From NCBI RefSeq assembly GCF_003971255.1, contig NZ_CP034660.1, positions 4,278,001 to 4,342,000 of the forward strand: a DNA stretch of 64,000 bases. The letters run 5' to 3'. Shown piece after piece: positions 18,995 through 28,544 of the stretch (within the stretch, counting starts at the first letter, position 1; each line of letters opens with the position of its first letter). The position numbers and the translations under genes are program-made. Below the pieces are notes generated by a model. The model was not told the DNA's origin. It saw nothing but the letters and a program-made list of their open reading frames with translations, and did not search any database. The stretch comes from Colwellia sp. Arc7-635 (GTDB lineage: Bacteria; Pseudomonadota; Gammaproteobacteria; Enterobacterales; Alteromonadaceae).

Positions 18995-20683
18995 ATGAAG
19001 ATAATATACCAGCTAAAAAAATCTCTGGCGTTACCAAAAACTTCATGGCAACTATGTTTACTCGCTACCATTGGTGGATTTGCATCAGCCATGATGGTTG
19101 TACTGTTCATTTTTACCGTTGAAGGTATACAATTATTTTTTCTGGACGGAAAAGACAACTATAGCAGCTTAACCGCACTAAGTCGTTTCCAATTACCTAT
19201 CATTGGCGCCATTATCATTCTCTTCTTCGCCTGGCTGACTGGATACAAATACATTCGAACCGGTATTCCATTTGTTTTGCATCGCTTAAAGATCGCCAAC
19301 GGCGTTATACCGCTACGTAATACCATTAATCAATTTATTGGCAGTTCTGTCGCCCTTATCGCAGGATTTTCTGTCGGTAGAGAAGGCCCTGCGGTACATT
19401 TAGGTGCTGCATGTAGTAGCTATATCGGCAATAAATTAAACCTACCCTATAATGCTATTCGTTGTTTAAGTGCGTGTGGCATTGCCGCGGGTATTGCCGC
19501 CTGTTTCAATACCCCTATTGCCGCGGTATTATTTGTCATGGAAGTTATCTTACGCGAGTATAAAGTCCATATTTTTATCCCCGTAATGATCGCCGCTATT
19601 GTTGGCTCTATGACAACAAGCCTTATTTTTGGCCCTAATCATGAATTTGGCCACTTCAGTGAAATTTCATTAAATAGTGACCATTACCCTGCCTTAGTGC
19701 TCCTAGGTGTTGCACTTGGGATCATCGCTTTTGCCTTTAATCGCACCCTAATTTTAGTAATAAAACATAGTGCAAGTTTTCATATTGTCCCTCGTATATT
19801 ACTTGCGGCATTTATTACGGGTCTTATCGGCTATATATTACCTCATGCAATGGGCACAGATTTAAGTGCCATAAATTTTTCTTTGCAAGATAATATCGGC
19901 ATAAAAATGCTATTAGCTTTATTGTTGGCAAAAATATTTATGACCACTATGGCACTTGGTTTGGGTATACCTGGCGGAATTATTGGCCCTATTCTTGGTA
20001 TTGGCGCTGTTGCTGGAACTTGTTGTTCAGTTATTACTATGTATTTTATGACGGGTGATATTACGGTCAGTGACTTTGCACTGATGGGTATGGCTGGTTT
20101 TATGGCTGCGACACTAAATGCTCCCTTAGCCGCATTGCTTTGCATCGTCGAGATGTCTAATCAACTTGAAGTTATTATACCGGCAATGATTGTGGTCACC
20201 ACAGCTTGTATTATTTCAGGGCAATTTTTTGGTAACCGCTCAATTTTTATTATGCAGTTAGAAGTTCAAGGTTTACCTTATCGTCGACCACCAATAGAGA
20301 AGACACTGCAACGCATTGGCGTCATTGGTGTTATGGACGAAAATATTACTTTATTAACAAAGGCGAATGAAGCGTCTGTTGCAACCGCATTATCTCATCA
20401 AGCTGCACAAGATAATGTCGTTAATAAAATAATGCGACCAGATGAACCCGTGCAATTTATATATTATCAGCAAAGCAAAACTAAAATTGATGCCGAGCCG
20501 ACGATCGAAAGGCATGAGTTGATCCCGTTAAATAGTCAATCCACACTTGCCGAGGCTTATTTGCTACTCGTCAAGGCAAGAACAGGCGCTGTCTATATAT
20601 ATCAAGATGATCCAGATGAAATTATGGGTATAATCTCTTTTGACTCCATTCGCTCTTACTTATTGAAAGGAAATACTTATTAA
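18995..20683 (+). CDS. ClC-family chloride channel/transporter with C-terminal CBS region
   Basis: A 562-residue ClC protein: 10 or more membrane helices (to about residue 415) and a cytoplasmic CBS-type tail (430-560). The gating glutamate is present (GREGP, E130). Other landmarks differ from E. coli ClcA: RTGIP replaces GSGIP, the internal proton glutamate is Val (FVMEV, V184), GGIIGP replaces GGIFAP, and the pore Tyr is Phe (SIF, F418). Val at the proton-glutamate position is seen in ClC channels, so passive chloride conduction is possible. It overlaps hemJ by one base, indicating coupled translation. Confidence 0.88.
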   Translation: MKIIYQLKKSLALPKTSWQLCLLATIGGFASAMMVVLFIFTVEGIQLFFLDGKDNYSSLTALSRFQLPIIGAIIILFFAWLTGYKYIRTGIPFVLHRLKIANGVIPLRNTINQFIGSSVALIAGFSVGREGPAVHLGAACSSYIGNKLNLPYNAIRCLSACGIAAGIAACFNTPIAAVLFVMEVILREYKVHIFIPVMIAAIVGSMTTSLIFGPNHEFGHFSEISLNSDHYPALVLLGVALGIIAFAFNRTLILVIKHSASFHIVPRILLAAFITGLIGYILPHAMGTDLSAINFSLQDNIGIKMLLALLLAKIFMTTMALGLGIPGGIIGPILGIGAVAGTCCSVITMYFMTGDITVSDFALMGMAGFMAATLNAPLAALLCIVEMSNQLEVIIPAMIVVTTACIISGQFFGNRSIFIMQLEVQGLPYRRPPIEKTLQRIGVIGVMDENITLLTKANEASVATALSHQAAQDNVVNKIMRPDEPVQFIYYQQSKTKIDAEPTIERHELIPLNSQSTLAEAYLLLVKARTGAVYIYQDDPDEIMGIISFDSIRSYLLKGNTY

Positions 20684-21114
20684 TGAATACCCTTCTTTGG
20701 CTTAAAGCATTTCATGTTTTTTTTATGGTGGCTTGGTTTGCTGGTATTTTTTACTTACCACGTATATTTGTTAATCATGCAGAATCAGATGAAGCACTGG
20801 TTCATCAGCAACTTAAAGGCATGGAGCGCCGATTACTTTATTTCATTACCCCCTTTGCAATATTCACAGTACTATTAGGTATTGCTATTATTTATCAATA
20901 TGGTCACGCTTGGTTTGTTGCCTCAAAGTGGTTGCACGTGAAAATTTCCTTTGTGATTTTATTGCTAATTTACCATGGATATTGCTTCAAGTTAGTAAAA
21001 ACATTCGCCGCTGATAAAAACACTCGTTCAGGTAAGTTTTATCGATTTTTCAATGAAGTACCCGTAATAATTTTATTAATTGTTATACTGCTAGTTTACC
21101 TAAAACCCTTCTAA
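20683..21114 (+). CDS. hemJ: HemJ-family protoporphyrinogen IX oxidase
   Basis: HemJ converts protoporphyrinogen IX to protoporphyrin IX in haem synthesis. The 143-residue integral membrane protein has four predicted helices. The family pattern LKAFHVFFMVAWFAGIFYLPR carries the conserved His (H11), and SKWLHVKISF carries the second His/Lys cluster. Its start ATG shares one base with the ClC gene's TAA. A hairpin follows 30 bases after the stop. hemL lies two genes downstream, so two haem genes flank pyrB. Confidence 0.88.
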   Translation: MNTLLWLKAFHVFFMVAWFAGIFYLPRIFVNHAESDEALVHQQLKGMERRLLYFITPFAIFTVLLGIAIIYQYGHAWFVASKWLHVKISFVILLLIYHGYCFKLVKTFAADKNTRSGKFYRFFNEVPVIILLIVILLVYLKPF

Positions 21115-21482
21115 AATTTATATCTATGTAAGCGTAAATATAAGGCCACAAGATAATAGCGCTATTTTATCTTGTGGCAAAAATACTTTCCTGAGTTTTT
21201 TGCGTTGAAATAATGATTAAAATCATAGTGATTGATGTAATAGAAACGCGGAGCATTACTGAGACGATAAATACGTAAATCGAACTTGCCATTGCGTTTA
21301 AAATTCAGTCTATTTTCTTAATCAAAATCAACTTAATACATTCTCAGCATTCAACTTTTGTGCTATATTTCGCTGCAAATTTTTGTTGTTGTTTTAAGAG
21401 CAGCAACCCACTAGACCATGAAATTATCAAGGTTAGCAGGCCAAACTCCTTGATCACGATTTCGATAATTTAGGTACTACCT
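21115..21482 (+). promoter_or_regulatory. hemJ-pyrB intergenic region with structured pyrB leader
   Basis: After the hemJ hairpin, a possible promoter TTCTCA-17-TATATT (around 21340-21368) precedes a leader. The leader can form GTTGTTGTT/AGCAGCAAC (around 21387-21409) and TCAAGG/CCTTGA (around 21430-21456), with AAATTATC/GATAATTT as a competing outer pairing. Pyrimidine-responsive attenuation is known for pyrB operons. Here it is only suggested by structure. Confidence 0.35.
21145..21178 (+). terminator. Hairpin terminator after hemJ
   Basis: A perfect 12-bp stem GCCACAAGATAA/TTATCTTGTGGC encloses the palindrome TAGCGCTA. The T run afterwards is poor, so it may be a processing or stabilising hairpin. 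Confidence 0.6.
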
Positions 21483-22493
21483 ATGATGAAATTTGAAGGA
21501 AGCCATATATTATCTGTATCGCAACTTGATAGAGAAAGTATTTCCCGTATTTTAGAAATTTCAACGCTAATGGCACCTTATGCCATGCGAAAAAAGCGCT
21601 GCCATGTACTTGAAGGTGCAATATTAAGTAATTTATTTTTCGAACCTAGCACCAGAACACGTGTCAGCTTTGGTACCGCTTTTAATTTATTAGGTGGTTT
21701 TGTCAGAGAAACAGTAGGCCAAGAGAACTCTTCACTTTCAAAGGGTGAATCTTTATTTGACACGGCACGTGTTATTAGCGGCTATTCTGATGTGATTGCG
21801 ATGCGCCACCCAACTATGCATTCTGTCAAAGAGTTTGCTCAAGGTAGCAGTGTTCCTGTCATCAATGGTGGTGACGGTGCTAACGAGCACCCTACACAAG
21901 CACTACTTGATTTGTTCACCATTCAGTCAGAAATGGCACGATATGACATGGGCCTAGATGGTTTAAATATTGCGCTGATGGGGGATCTTAAACATGGCAG
22001 AACAGTTCATTCGTTATCGAAATTGCTGAGCTTATATAACAACATTACCGTTACCATGATCGCCCCTAAAGCCTTACAAATGCCAGACAGCATAGTCGCA
22101 ACGTTGACCAATGCTGGGCACAAAGTGGTGATGACAGACAAGATTGAAGGCAATTTAGCTTGCGATGTTATTTACCAAACTCGTATCCAGCAAGAGCGTT
22201 TTGCCAGTAAAGATGAAGCCGACTTATATCGTGGTCACTTCAGTCTAAACCGAGAAATTTATCAGCAGTATTGTCACGATCACACCGTAATAATGCATCC
22301 ATTGCCGCGTGACTCTCGCGCTGAAGCCAATGAACTCGATATAGATTTAAATGATTTGGATAATTTAGCCATATTCCGTCAAGCACAAAATGGTGTACTC
22401 GTACGCATGGCATTATTTGCTTTAAGTTTAGGCGTTGAGAATAGGCTGAGTCATTACGAGAAGCCGGTTACTTGGCACACCAACAAATACTAA
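21483..22493 (+). CDS. pyrB: Aspartate carbamoyltransferase catalytic subunit
   Basis: PyrB joins carbamoyl phosphate and L-aspartate in the committed step of pyrimidine synthesis. The carbamoyl-phosphate loop FFEPSTRTRVSF (S56 to R60), GGDGANEHPTQALLD and HPLPRDSRAEANELD are all present. At 336 residues it is longer than E. coli PyrB (311) and fits the longer form in Shewanella and relatives. No pyrI regulatory-subunit gene follows, so it may be an unregulated trimer or its partner may lie elsewhere. Confidence 0.95.
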   Translation: MMKFEGSHILSVSQLDRESISRILEISTLMAPYAMRKKRCHVLEGAILSNLFFEPSTRTRVSFGTAFNLLGGFVRETVGQENSSLSKGESLFDTARVISGYSDVIAMRHPTMHSVKEFAQGSSVPVINGGDGANEHPTQALLDLFTIQSEMARYDMGLDGLNIALMGDLKHGRTVHSLSKLLSLYNNITVTMIAPKALQMPDSIVATLTNAGHKVVMTDKIEGNLACDVIYQTRIQQERFASKDEADLYRGHFSLNREIYQQYCHDHTVIMHPLPRDSRAEANELDIDLNDLDNLAIFRQAQNGVLVRMALFALSLGVENRLSHYEKPVTWHTNKY

Positions 22494-22538
22494 TTTTAAC
22501 CTTAATGATTAGGTTACGTAGACAGCGAGTAGAATATT

Positions 22539-23822
22539 ATGACAAAAAATTCACAGCAATTATTTAATGCAGCTCAAGATATTATTCCTGGTGGCGTAAA
22601 TTCACCAGTACGTGCTTTTAACGGCGTTGGTGGCACCCCATTATTTATTAAAAAAGCACAAGGTGCTTATATCTTTGATGCCGAAGATAACAAATATGTC
22701 GACTATGTTGGCTCATGGGGACCAATGATTTTAGGTCATAATCACCCGGTTATTCTTCAAGCCGTTATTGATACTGCCCAAAATGGCCTCAGCTTTGGCG
22801 CGCCAACAGAACTAGAAATCACCATGGCTGAGAAAGTACGCGAAATTGTTCCTTCAATGGAAAAGTTGCGTATGGTTAGCTCTGGCACCGAAGCAACAAT
22901 GAGTGCTATTCGATTAGCCCGTGGCTTTACTGGCCGTGATAAAATCCTGAAGTTTGAAGGCTGTTATCACGGTCATGCCGACTCTTTATTGGTAAAAGCT
23001 GGCTCTGGTATGTTAACAATGGGTGTGCCAAGTTCTCCGGGCATTCCAAACGATGTTGCTAAGCACACGCTTACCGTTAGCTACAATAATATTGAAGAAG
23101 TAAAAGAAATTTTTGCCAAATACGGCGATGAAATTGCTTGTATTATTGTTGAACCTGTTGCCGGCAATATGAACTGTATTCCTCCGGTAGATGGATTTCT
23201 ACAAGGGCTACGTGCTATTTGTGATGAATACAAAAGCGTCTTAATTTTTGATGAAGTTATGACTGGATTTCGTGTTGCTTTAGGCGGCGCTCAAGCTCAT
23301 TATAATATCGTGCCTGATTTGACTACGTTAGGTAAAGTTATTGGCGGTGGTATGCCGGTTGGCGCTTTCGGTGGTAAAAGAGAAATAATGGATTATATCG
23401 CTCCAGTAGGGCCTGTTTATCAAGCAGGTACATTATCAGGTAACCCTATTGCGATGGCAGCTGGCTTAGCGTCGTTAAATGAGCTTTGCAAAGGTAATAA
23501 GCATCAACAACTTAGTGATACTACCGAAAAACTAGCGATGGGCTTAAAAGCCGCTGCAGAACGCAATGGCGTTTCGTTGTCGATTAACTATGTTGGCGCT
23601 ATGTTTGGTTTCTTTTTTACTGACGAAGAACATATTACCACTTTTGCTCAAGCAACTGCCTGCGATAGCGACAAATTCAAACGCTTCTTTCACCTCATGT
23701 TAGATGAAGGCGTTTACCTTGCTCCATCTTCATTTGAAGCCGGCTTTGTCTCTACTGCACATGGTGAGGCTGAAATTGAGTTTACCCTAGCAGCAGCAGA
23801 TCGCTGTTTCGCCAAATTATAA
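22539..23822 (+). CDS. hemL: Glutamate-1-semialdehyde 2,1-aminomutase
   Basis: HemL makes 5-aminolevulinate from glutamate-1-semialdehyde in the C5 haem pathway. It is a 427-residue fold-type I PLP enzyme. [11 protein letters not shown] is the diagnostic N-terminus, [10 protein letters not shown] and [10 protein letters not shown] bind the cofactor, and the PLP lysine is in [14 protein letters not shown] strong terminator follows. Its gap of 45 bases after pyrB would allow cotranscription. Confidence 0.97.
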   Translation: MTKNSQQLFNAAQDIIPGGVNSPVRAFNGVGGTPLFIKKAQGAYIFDAEDNKYVDYVGSWGPMILGHNHPVILQAVIDTAQNGLSFGAPTELEITMAEKVREIVPSMEKLRMVSSGTEATMSAIRLARGFTGRDKILKFEGCYHGHADSLLVKAGSGMLTMGVPSSPGIPNDVAKHTLTVSYNNIEEVKEIFAKYGDEIACIIVEPVAGNMNCIPPVDGFLQGLRAICDEYKSVLIFDEVMTGFRVALGGAQAHYNIVPDLTTLGKVIGGGMPVGAFGGKREIMDYIAPVGPVYQAGTLSGNPIAMAAGLASLNELCKGNKHQQLSDTTEKLAMGLKAAAERNGVSLSINYVGAMFGFFFTDEEHITTFAQATACDSDKFKRFFHLMLDEGVYLAPSSFEAGFVSTAHGEAEIEFTLAAADRCFAKL

Positions 23823-23842
23823 AGCGAATATTACGGACAAAT

Positions 23843-23875
23843 AAAAAAGGTAAGCTTAATGCTTACCTTTTTTTT
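23843..23875 (+). terminator. Rho-independent terminator after hemL
   Basis: AAAAAAGGTAAGC/GCTTACCTTTTTT stem with a 5-base loop and a run of eight T. Confidence 0.92.
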
Positions 23876-23927
23876 AATCACAATTTAGATAAATTAATCT
23901 ATTGAATTAACTATTACTGCTTAATGA

Positions 23928-24410
23928 CTATTTTTTGACGACTGACAGAGTAGGTTTTTTAGCTTTTGAAGGCTTGCTACCTTGTAGTTTTGTTGATGAC
24001 TCCACATCCGACTTGTTATCTACCACTTTTATCGTGGACATTATTACAGGTGCTGGTGTGGCTTCTTCAACAATACTCTCTGGCTCAGGGTGTTCAATCT
24101 CTAACGATGTGCCTGCGCCATTTTCTTTTGCATAAATAGCGGCAATAGCACCGTAAGGTACACTCATAAGCTCTAGCTTACCGCCAAAGCGAGCACTGAG
24201 CTCAATCGTTTCATCACCGAGTGCAATAGATCCCACCGCTGAACCTGATACGTTTAATACGATCTGGCCATCGTTGACATAGGACATTGGCACCATAACA
24301 CCATAAACACTTACATCAACAACAATGTAGGGTGTTAGGTCATTATCAGAAATCCAGTCATAAAAAGCCTTAACAATATAAGGCTTATTTGAAGTCATTT
24401 CAATTGTCAT
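23928..24410 (-). CDS. sspB: ClpXP protease specificity-enhancing factor SspB
   Basis: SspB tethers SsrA-tagged proteins to ClpXP. Residues 1 to about 110 form the substrate-binding fold (KPYIVKAFYDWISDNDLTPYIVVD, split in two beta strands and a helix). A flexible acidic-Pro-rich linker follows. The C-terminal tail KPTLSVVKK is the ClpX-docking motif and is conserved here. It follows sspA by 11 bases, the standard sspAB operon. Confidence 0.95.
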   Translation of the reverse strand: MTIEMTSNKPYIVKAFYDWISDNDLTPYIVVDVSVYGVMVPMSYVNDGQIVLNVSGSAVGSIALGDETIELSARFGGKLELMSVPYGAIAAIYAKENGAGTSLEIEHPEPESIVEEATPAPVIMSTIKVVDNKSDVESSTKLQGSKPSKAKKPTLSVVKK

Positions 24411-24421
24411 GACTTACGTCT

Positions 24422-25063
24422 TTATACTGGTGCGCCAAAGCGTAATTCACGCTCAGACTCAGTTAAAGATGCTTGAAATGATTCACGTTCAAACACTTTT
24501 AACATGTATGATTTTAATTCTTTTGAACCTTGACCTTCAAGCTCAATACCCATAACAGGTAAACGCCATAATAGAGGAGCTAGGTAGCAATCAACTAAAC
24601 TGAATTCTTCACTCATGAAGTAAGGCGCTTCATTCAAAATCGGCGCTACACTAAGTAAGCTATCTTTCAATTCTTGACGTGCTTTAGCCGCAGCATCAGC
24701 AGGTCCGTTGTAGATAGTTTTAGCTAAGCTGTACCAGTCTTGCTCGATGCGATGCATCATTAGACGACTGCGACCACGAGAAACTGGATAAACAGGCATC
24801 AATGGTGGATGAGGAAAACGTTCATCCAAGTATTCAATAATAATAGATGCTTCATATAGCGCTAATTCGCGATCAATTAACGTAGGCACTGTTCCATAAG
24901 GATTCAAATCAATTAAATCTTCAGGTAAATTGGCTAAGTCAACCAAATGGATGTCAACACCGACACCTTTCTCTGCCAACACAATGCGGGTTTGATGACT
25001 ATACATATCATCTGCATGCGAATATAAAGTCATAACAGAGCGTTTGTTTGCGGCTATGGCCAT
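24422..25063 (-). CDS. sspA: Stringent starvation protein A
   Basis: SspA is a GST-fold, RNA-polymerase-associated regulator of stationary-phase and acid responses. The 213-residue sequence starts MAIAANKRSVMTLYSHADDM, nearly identical to the E. coli N-terminus, followed by the thioredoxin-like half and the helical half containing the PHPPLMPVYPVSRGR surface segment. It lacks a GST catalytic residue as expected. Operon with sspB; directly downstream of petABC as in many gammaproteobacteria. Confidence 0.96.
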   Translation of the reverse strand: MAIAANKRSVMTLYSHADDMYSHQTRIVLAEKGVGVDIHLVDLANLPEDLIDLNPYGTVPTLIDRELALYEASIIIEYLDERFPHPPLMPVYPVSRGRSRLMMHRIEQDWYSLAKTIYNGPADAAAKARQELKDSLLSVAPILNEAPYFMSEEFSLVDCYLAPLLWRLPVMGIELEGQGSKELKSYMLKVFERESFQASLTESERELRFGAPV

Positions 25064-25101
25064 AATGCCTCCAAAAATTTTTAATTAAAAAAACTAACAA
25101 A

Positions 25102-25117
25102 GGGGGCCAAAGCCCCC
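25102..25117 (-). terminator. GC-rich hairpin between petC and sspA
   Basis: GGGGGC/GCCCCC stem with a 4-base loop, followed on the minus strand by a T-rich stretch after ten bases. It probably ends most pet transcripts, with read-through to sspAB possible. Confidence 0.7.
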
Positions 25118-25159
25118 AGTAATATCTAAAGTTTACACTACGTTATTGTACATAAATAA

Positions 25160-25858
25160 CTAGTGTACATCTCTCCAGTATTCTTTCTTCAATAAGTAAG
25201 CAAAGAATAACAAGATAAATAGGAAACCAATAACCCAATAACCCATGCTTTCACGCTCAAGTTTATTTGGTTCACCGGTATATTCCAAGAAGTTGGCTAA
25301 ATCACGAGCAAAATCATCATATTCTTCTGCTGTCATTGAACCACCAGTAGCCTCAGAAAGGTTACCATGTTCGTCCATTGTACGAACACCTTGGAGGTTT
25401 TGTAATACGTGTGGCATACCAACATCTTTAAACACTTTGTTGTTAACACCAAATGGGCGGCTTTCGTCAACATAGAAAGAGCGCAAGTAAGTGTAGATCC
25501 AATCAGGGCTTCTAAAGCGTGCTTCAAGTGTTAAATCTGGTGGCGCACTACCAAACCACTTAGCTGCTTCTTTTGCAGGCATAGTGTTAGTAATATGGTC
25601 ACCAACTTTTTCACCGGTATACATATAATTAGCCATACCATCTTCATCAGAAATACCAAGATCTGCAAAGGTACGATTGTAACGCTGATACTTTAATTCA
25701 TGACAAGCTAAACAATTATTAATGTAAGATTCAAATCCACGCTTTAAAGACGCTTTGTCACGTAAATCATTATTAGCTTCATCTAAGTGTAAGCTAGGAC
25801 CAGAGGCTACCGCTAGCATAGGTAGCACAGCTAAAACTGCTAAAATAAATTTTTTCAT
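25160..25858 (-). CDS. petC: Cytochrome bc1 complex, cytochrome c1
   Basis: Cytochrome c1 takes electrons from the Rieske protein and passes them to soluble cytochromes. The 232-residue protein has a signal peptide (to about residue 18), the haem c site CLACH (49-53), a distal Met in the region before the tail, and a C-terminal membrane anchor (about 207-225, WVIGFLFILLFFAYLL). It shares one base with the end of petB, showing translational coupling. Confidence 0.95.
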   Translation of the reverse strand: MKKFILAVLAVLPMLAVASGPSLHLDEANNDLRDKASLKRGFESYINNCLACHELKYQRYNRTFADLGISDEDGMANYMYTGEKVGDHITNTMPAKEAAKWFGSAPPDLTLEARFRSPDWIYTYLRSFYVDESRPFGVNNKVFKDVGMPHVLQNLQGVRTMDEHGNLSEATGGSMTAEEYDDFARDLANFLEYTGEPNKLERESMGYWVIGFLFILLFFAYLLKKEYWRDVH

Positions 25859-27123
25859 TATCCTGTCACCCTATCTGGAACTGGCTTAGTCTTTTCGTTT
25901 TTGCTGTAAATCCATATCGCAACAAAAAAGCCAAAGTAACCAAAACTCGCAATGGTACCAATCATATTATTTAGTGGGTTCGAAGGTAAAGTACCTAAAA
26001 CACCTAAAACGATAAAACAAATAGCAAATTGAACAAGGTTAACGGTATGAGCAGTACAACGGTAACGTAGTGACTTAACCGTACCTCGATCAAACCAAGG
26101 CAACATGAACAATGCGATAATCGCACCAAACATACCAATAGCACCCAAGAGCTTATCAGGGATAATACGTAAAATCGTATAGAAAGGTCCAAAATACCAT
26201 ACTGGCGCTATGTGCTCTGGTGTTTTCAAGCCATTCGCAGGTTCAAAGTTTGGCGCTTCCATAAAGTAGCCACCGCCCTCAGGAGCAAAGAACATCACCC
26301 AACAGAAAACAATAAGGAAAATAACAACAGCAACTAAATCTTTTACGGTGTAATAAGGATGAAATGGTATCGCATCAACGATATCGTATTTCTTAGTGTA
26401 TTGCTCATGGAAAGTAAATTTACTAAGCTCTTCAGGAGGTACACTTCCTTTAGGCTTTTTAATATTAGTACCGTCTGGGTTGTTTGAACCAACTTCATGT
26501 AGCGCTAAGATATGTAAGAAAACTAGCACAACCAAGACTAATGGTAAGGCAATAACGTGTAAGGCAAAGAAACGGTTTAGCGTTGCTCCCGATATGACAT
26601 AGTCACCACGGATCCATAATGTTAAATCATCACCAATAACGGGAATAGCACCAAAGATTGAAATAATAACTTGTGCGCCCCAGTACGACATATTACCCCA
26701 AGGTAATAAGTAGCCCATGAAGGCTTCAGCCATTAGCACCAAGAAGATCAACATACCGAATAACCACAATAATTCACGCGGTTTCTGGTAAGAGCCGTAC
26801 ATCATGCCACGGAACATATGCATGTAAACAACGATAAAAAATGCCGAGGCACCGGTTGAATGCATGTAACGTAATAACCAACCGTAGTCGACATCACGCA
26901 TGATATATTCTACAGAAGCAAACGCGCCATCGCCTGATGGTTCATAATTCATTGTTAACCAAACACCTGTTAACAATTGGTTGACTAAAACAACACTCGC
27001 CAAAATACCAAATACGTACCAAAAGTTGAAGTTCTTCGGTGCAGGATATTGTGCCGCATGTTTGTTCATTGCGTCCATTAACGGTAGACGCTGTTCGATC
27101 CAAGCCATTAAATTAGAAAACAT
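25858..27123 (-). CDS. petB: Cytochrome bc1 complex, cytochrome b
   Basis: Cytochrome b oxidises ubiquinol at Qo and reduces it at Qi across the inner membrane. At 421 residues it is of the single-chain proteobacterial type. It has about eight helices, the paired haem-ligand histidines (RYMHSTGASAFF and the later FALHVIALP), and a PVWYFGPFY-type Qo motif in place of PEWY (here APVWYF). It overlaps both petA and petC by single bases. The PEWY change to PVWY is common in some gammaproteobacteria. Confidence 0.95.
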   Translation of the reverse strand: MFSNLMAWIEQRLPLMDAMNKHAAQYPAPKNFNFWYVFGILASVVLVNQLLTGVWLTMNYEPSGDGAFASVEYIMRDVDYGWLLRYMHSTGASAFFIVVYMHMFRGMMYGSYQKPRELLWLFGMLIFLVLMAEAFMGYLLPWGNMSYWGAQVIISIFGAIPVIGDDLTLWIRGDYVISGATLNRFFALHVIALPLVLVVLVFLHILALHEVGSNNPDGTNIKKPKGSVPPEELSKFTFHEQYTKKYDIVDAIPFHPYYTVKDLVAVVIFLIVFCWVMFFAPEGGGYFMEAPNFEPANGLKTPEHIAPVWYFGPFYTILRIIPDKLLGAIGMFGAIIALFMLPWFDRGTVKSLRYRCTAHTVNLVQFAICFIVLGVLGTLPSNPLNNMIGTIASFGYFGFFVAIWIYSKNEKTKPVPDRVTG

Positions 27124-27713
27124 TATGCTTCTCCTCCAGATACACCAATTAACAGAGTATCTTCAGTAGGAAATGAATGCTCAGGGATCATCAAGTTCGT
27201 TGGTGCGGGAACACTTTGGAAAACACGACCAGCCATATCAAACTTAGAACCATGACAAGGACAGAAAAAGCCGTCTTTTACGCCTTCAACTTCTTGATCA
27301 AAGTCGCCCTTGCGATAAGTTGGTGCACAACCTAAATGAGTACAAACGCCTAACGCAACCAAAAGCTCAGGTCTAATCGAGCGATGTTCGTTCATGGCAT
27401 AAGCGGGTTGTTGTGGCACTTCTGATTGTGGATCTTTCAATTGGCCATCATGGGCACTTAAATTAGAAACAGTTTCTGCTGTTCTACGTACCACATATAC
27501 TGGTTTACCGCGCCATTCGGCACGAATTAATTGACCAGGCTCTATTTTGCTTACATTGACTTCAACCGGCGCACCTGCAGCTTTCGCACGAGCGCTAGGG
27601 TTCCAAGAACCAATGAAAGGCACAGCCACACCGACAACACCAACACCACCAACTACCGAAGTAGCCGCAGTTAAAAAGCGTCGACGGCTGTTGTTAACAG
27701 GCGCATTGCTCAT
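27123..27713 (-). CDS. petA: Cytochrome bc1 complex, Rieske iron-sulfur protein
   Basis: The Rieske subunit carries the 2Fe-2S cluster that accepts the first electron from ubiquinol. The twin-arginine signal NNSRRRFLTAATSVVGGVG also serves as membrane anchor. Cluster ligands are in CTHLGC and CPCHGSKFD. 196 residues, normal length. First gene of petABC; GGAGAG precedes the start. Confidence 0.96.
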   Translation of the reverse strand: MSNAPVNNSRRRFLTAATSVVGGVGVVGVAVPFIGSWNPSARAKAAGAPVEVNVSKIEPGQLIRAEWRGKPVYVVRRTAETVSNLSAHDGQLKDPQSEVPQQPAYAMNEHRSIRPELLVALGVCTHLGCAPTYRKGDFDQEVEGVKDGFFCPCHGSKFDMAGRVFQSVPAPTNLMIPEHSFPTEDTLLIGVSGGEA

Positions 27714-28102
27714 TCAAACTCTCCAATTATTATCTAGCTAAAACAACAACACATGACTAATAAAAAGACCTAGTTAATGTGAAGATTGTTGATCGACTAA
27801 ATCAACGAAAAAAAAATTGTTTTGATGATAAAGAAAACCCTTGTTTTTTACAAGGCAATTAACCTTTTCAGCATAGGTTTATACAAATAAAAGTCAATTA
27901 ATAACTGACATCAACCTGTAAATAAAAACTATTCGCACTTGCGAGTTGTTTGTTTGCGATTTCACACAGTAATAATAGCAAAATCTTTAAGGCCAGTGAC
28001 AACTTATAGCAATTTCCATGTGGTAAAAAATCATAAGCTAGCGAGAGCGATTTGGCGAGTATTAAAGTGGAAAAAGTATGACGTTCATCAATTTTTTGAC
28101 AT
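27714..28102. other. Intergenic region petA-rpsI
   Basis: About 390 AT-rich bases that should contain the petA promoter. A CCTTG/CAAGG hairpin followed by T-rich sequence on the minus strand lies near 27836-27852. No gene is seen. Confidence 0.4.
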
Positions 28103-28128
28103 AAAAAAACCGGCAAAAGCCGGTTTTT
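28103..28128 (-). terminator. Rho-independent terminator after rpsI
   Basis: AAAAACCGGC/GCCGGTTTTT stem with a 4-base loop, 20 bases after the rpsI stop; T runs on both strands. Confidence 0.92.
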
Positions 28129-28148
28129 GAAATAACATAACGTAAATA

Positions 28149-28541
28149 TTAACGTTTTGAAAATTGTGGCTTTTTACGAGCCTTGTGTAGACCAACTTTC
28201 TTACGTTCAACTTTACGAGCATCACGAGTAACGAAACCAGCATTACGTAGAGCACTACGTAAAGTTTCATCAAACTCCATTAATGCACGAGTAATACCGT
28301 GACGGATCGCGCCAGCTTGACCAGAAATACCACCACCAGTAACAGTGATGTTAAAGTCAAACTTTTCTAACATTTCAACTAAATCTAATGGTTGACGAAC
28401 AACCATACGAGCCGTTTCACGACCGAAATATACAGAAATGTCACGTTTGTTAATTGTGATAGCACCGTTACCAGCTTTCATGAACACACGAGCAGTTGAG
28501 CTCTTGCGACGACCAGTACCGTAATATTGATTATCAGCCAT
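28149..28541 (-). CDS. rpsI: 30S ribosomal protein S9
   Basis: S9 sits in the head of the 30S subunit; its C-terminal tail reaches the P-site tRNA. The 130 residues include [15 protein letters not shown] at the start, [18 protein letters not shown] in the middle and the basic tail ending KKPQFSKR, whose last Lys-Arg touches tRNA. It follows rplM by 3 bases. Confidence 0.98.
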   Translation of the reverse strand: MADNQYYGTGRRKSSTARVFMKAGNGAITINKRDISVYFGRETARMVVRQPLDLVEMLEKFDFNITVTGGGISGQAGAIRHGITRALMEFDETLRSALRNAGFVTRDARKVERKKVGLHKARKKPQFSKR

Positions 28542-28544
28542 TGC

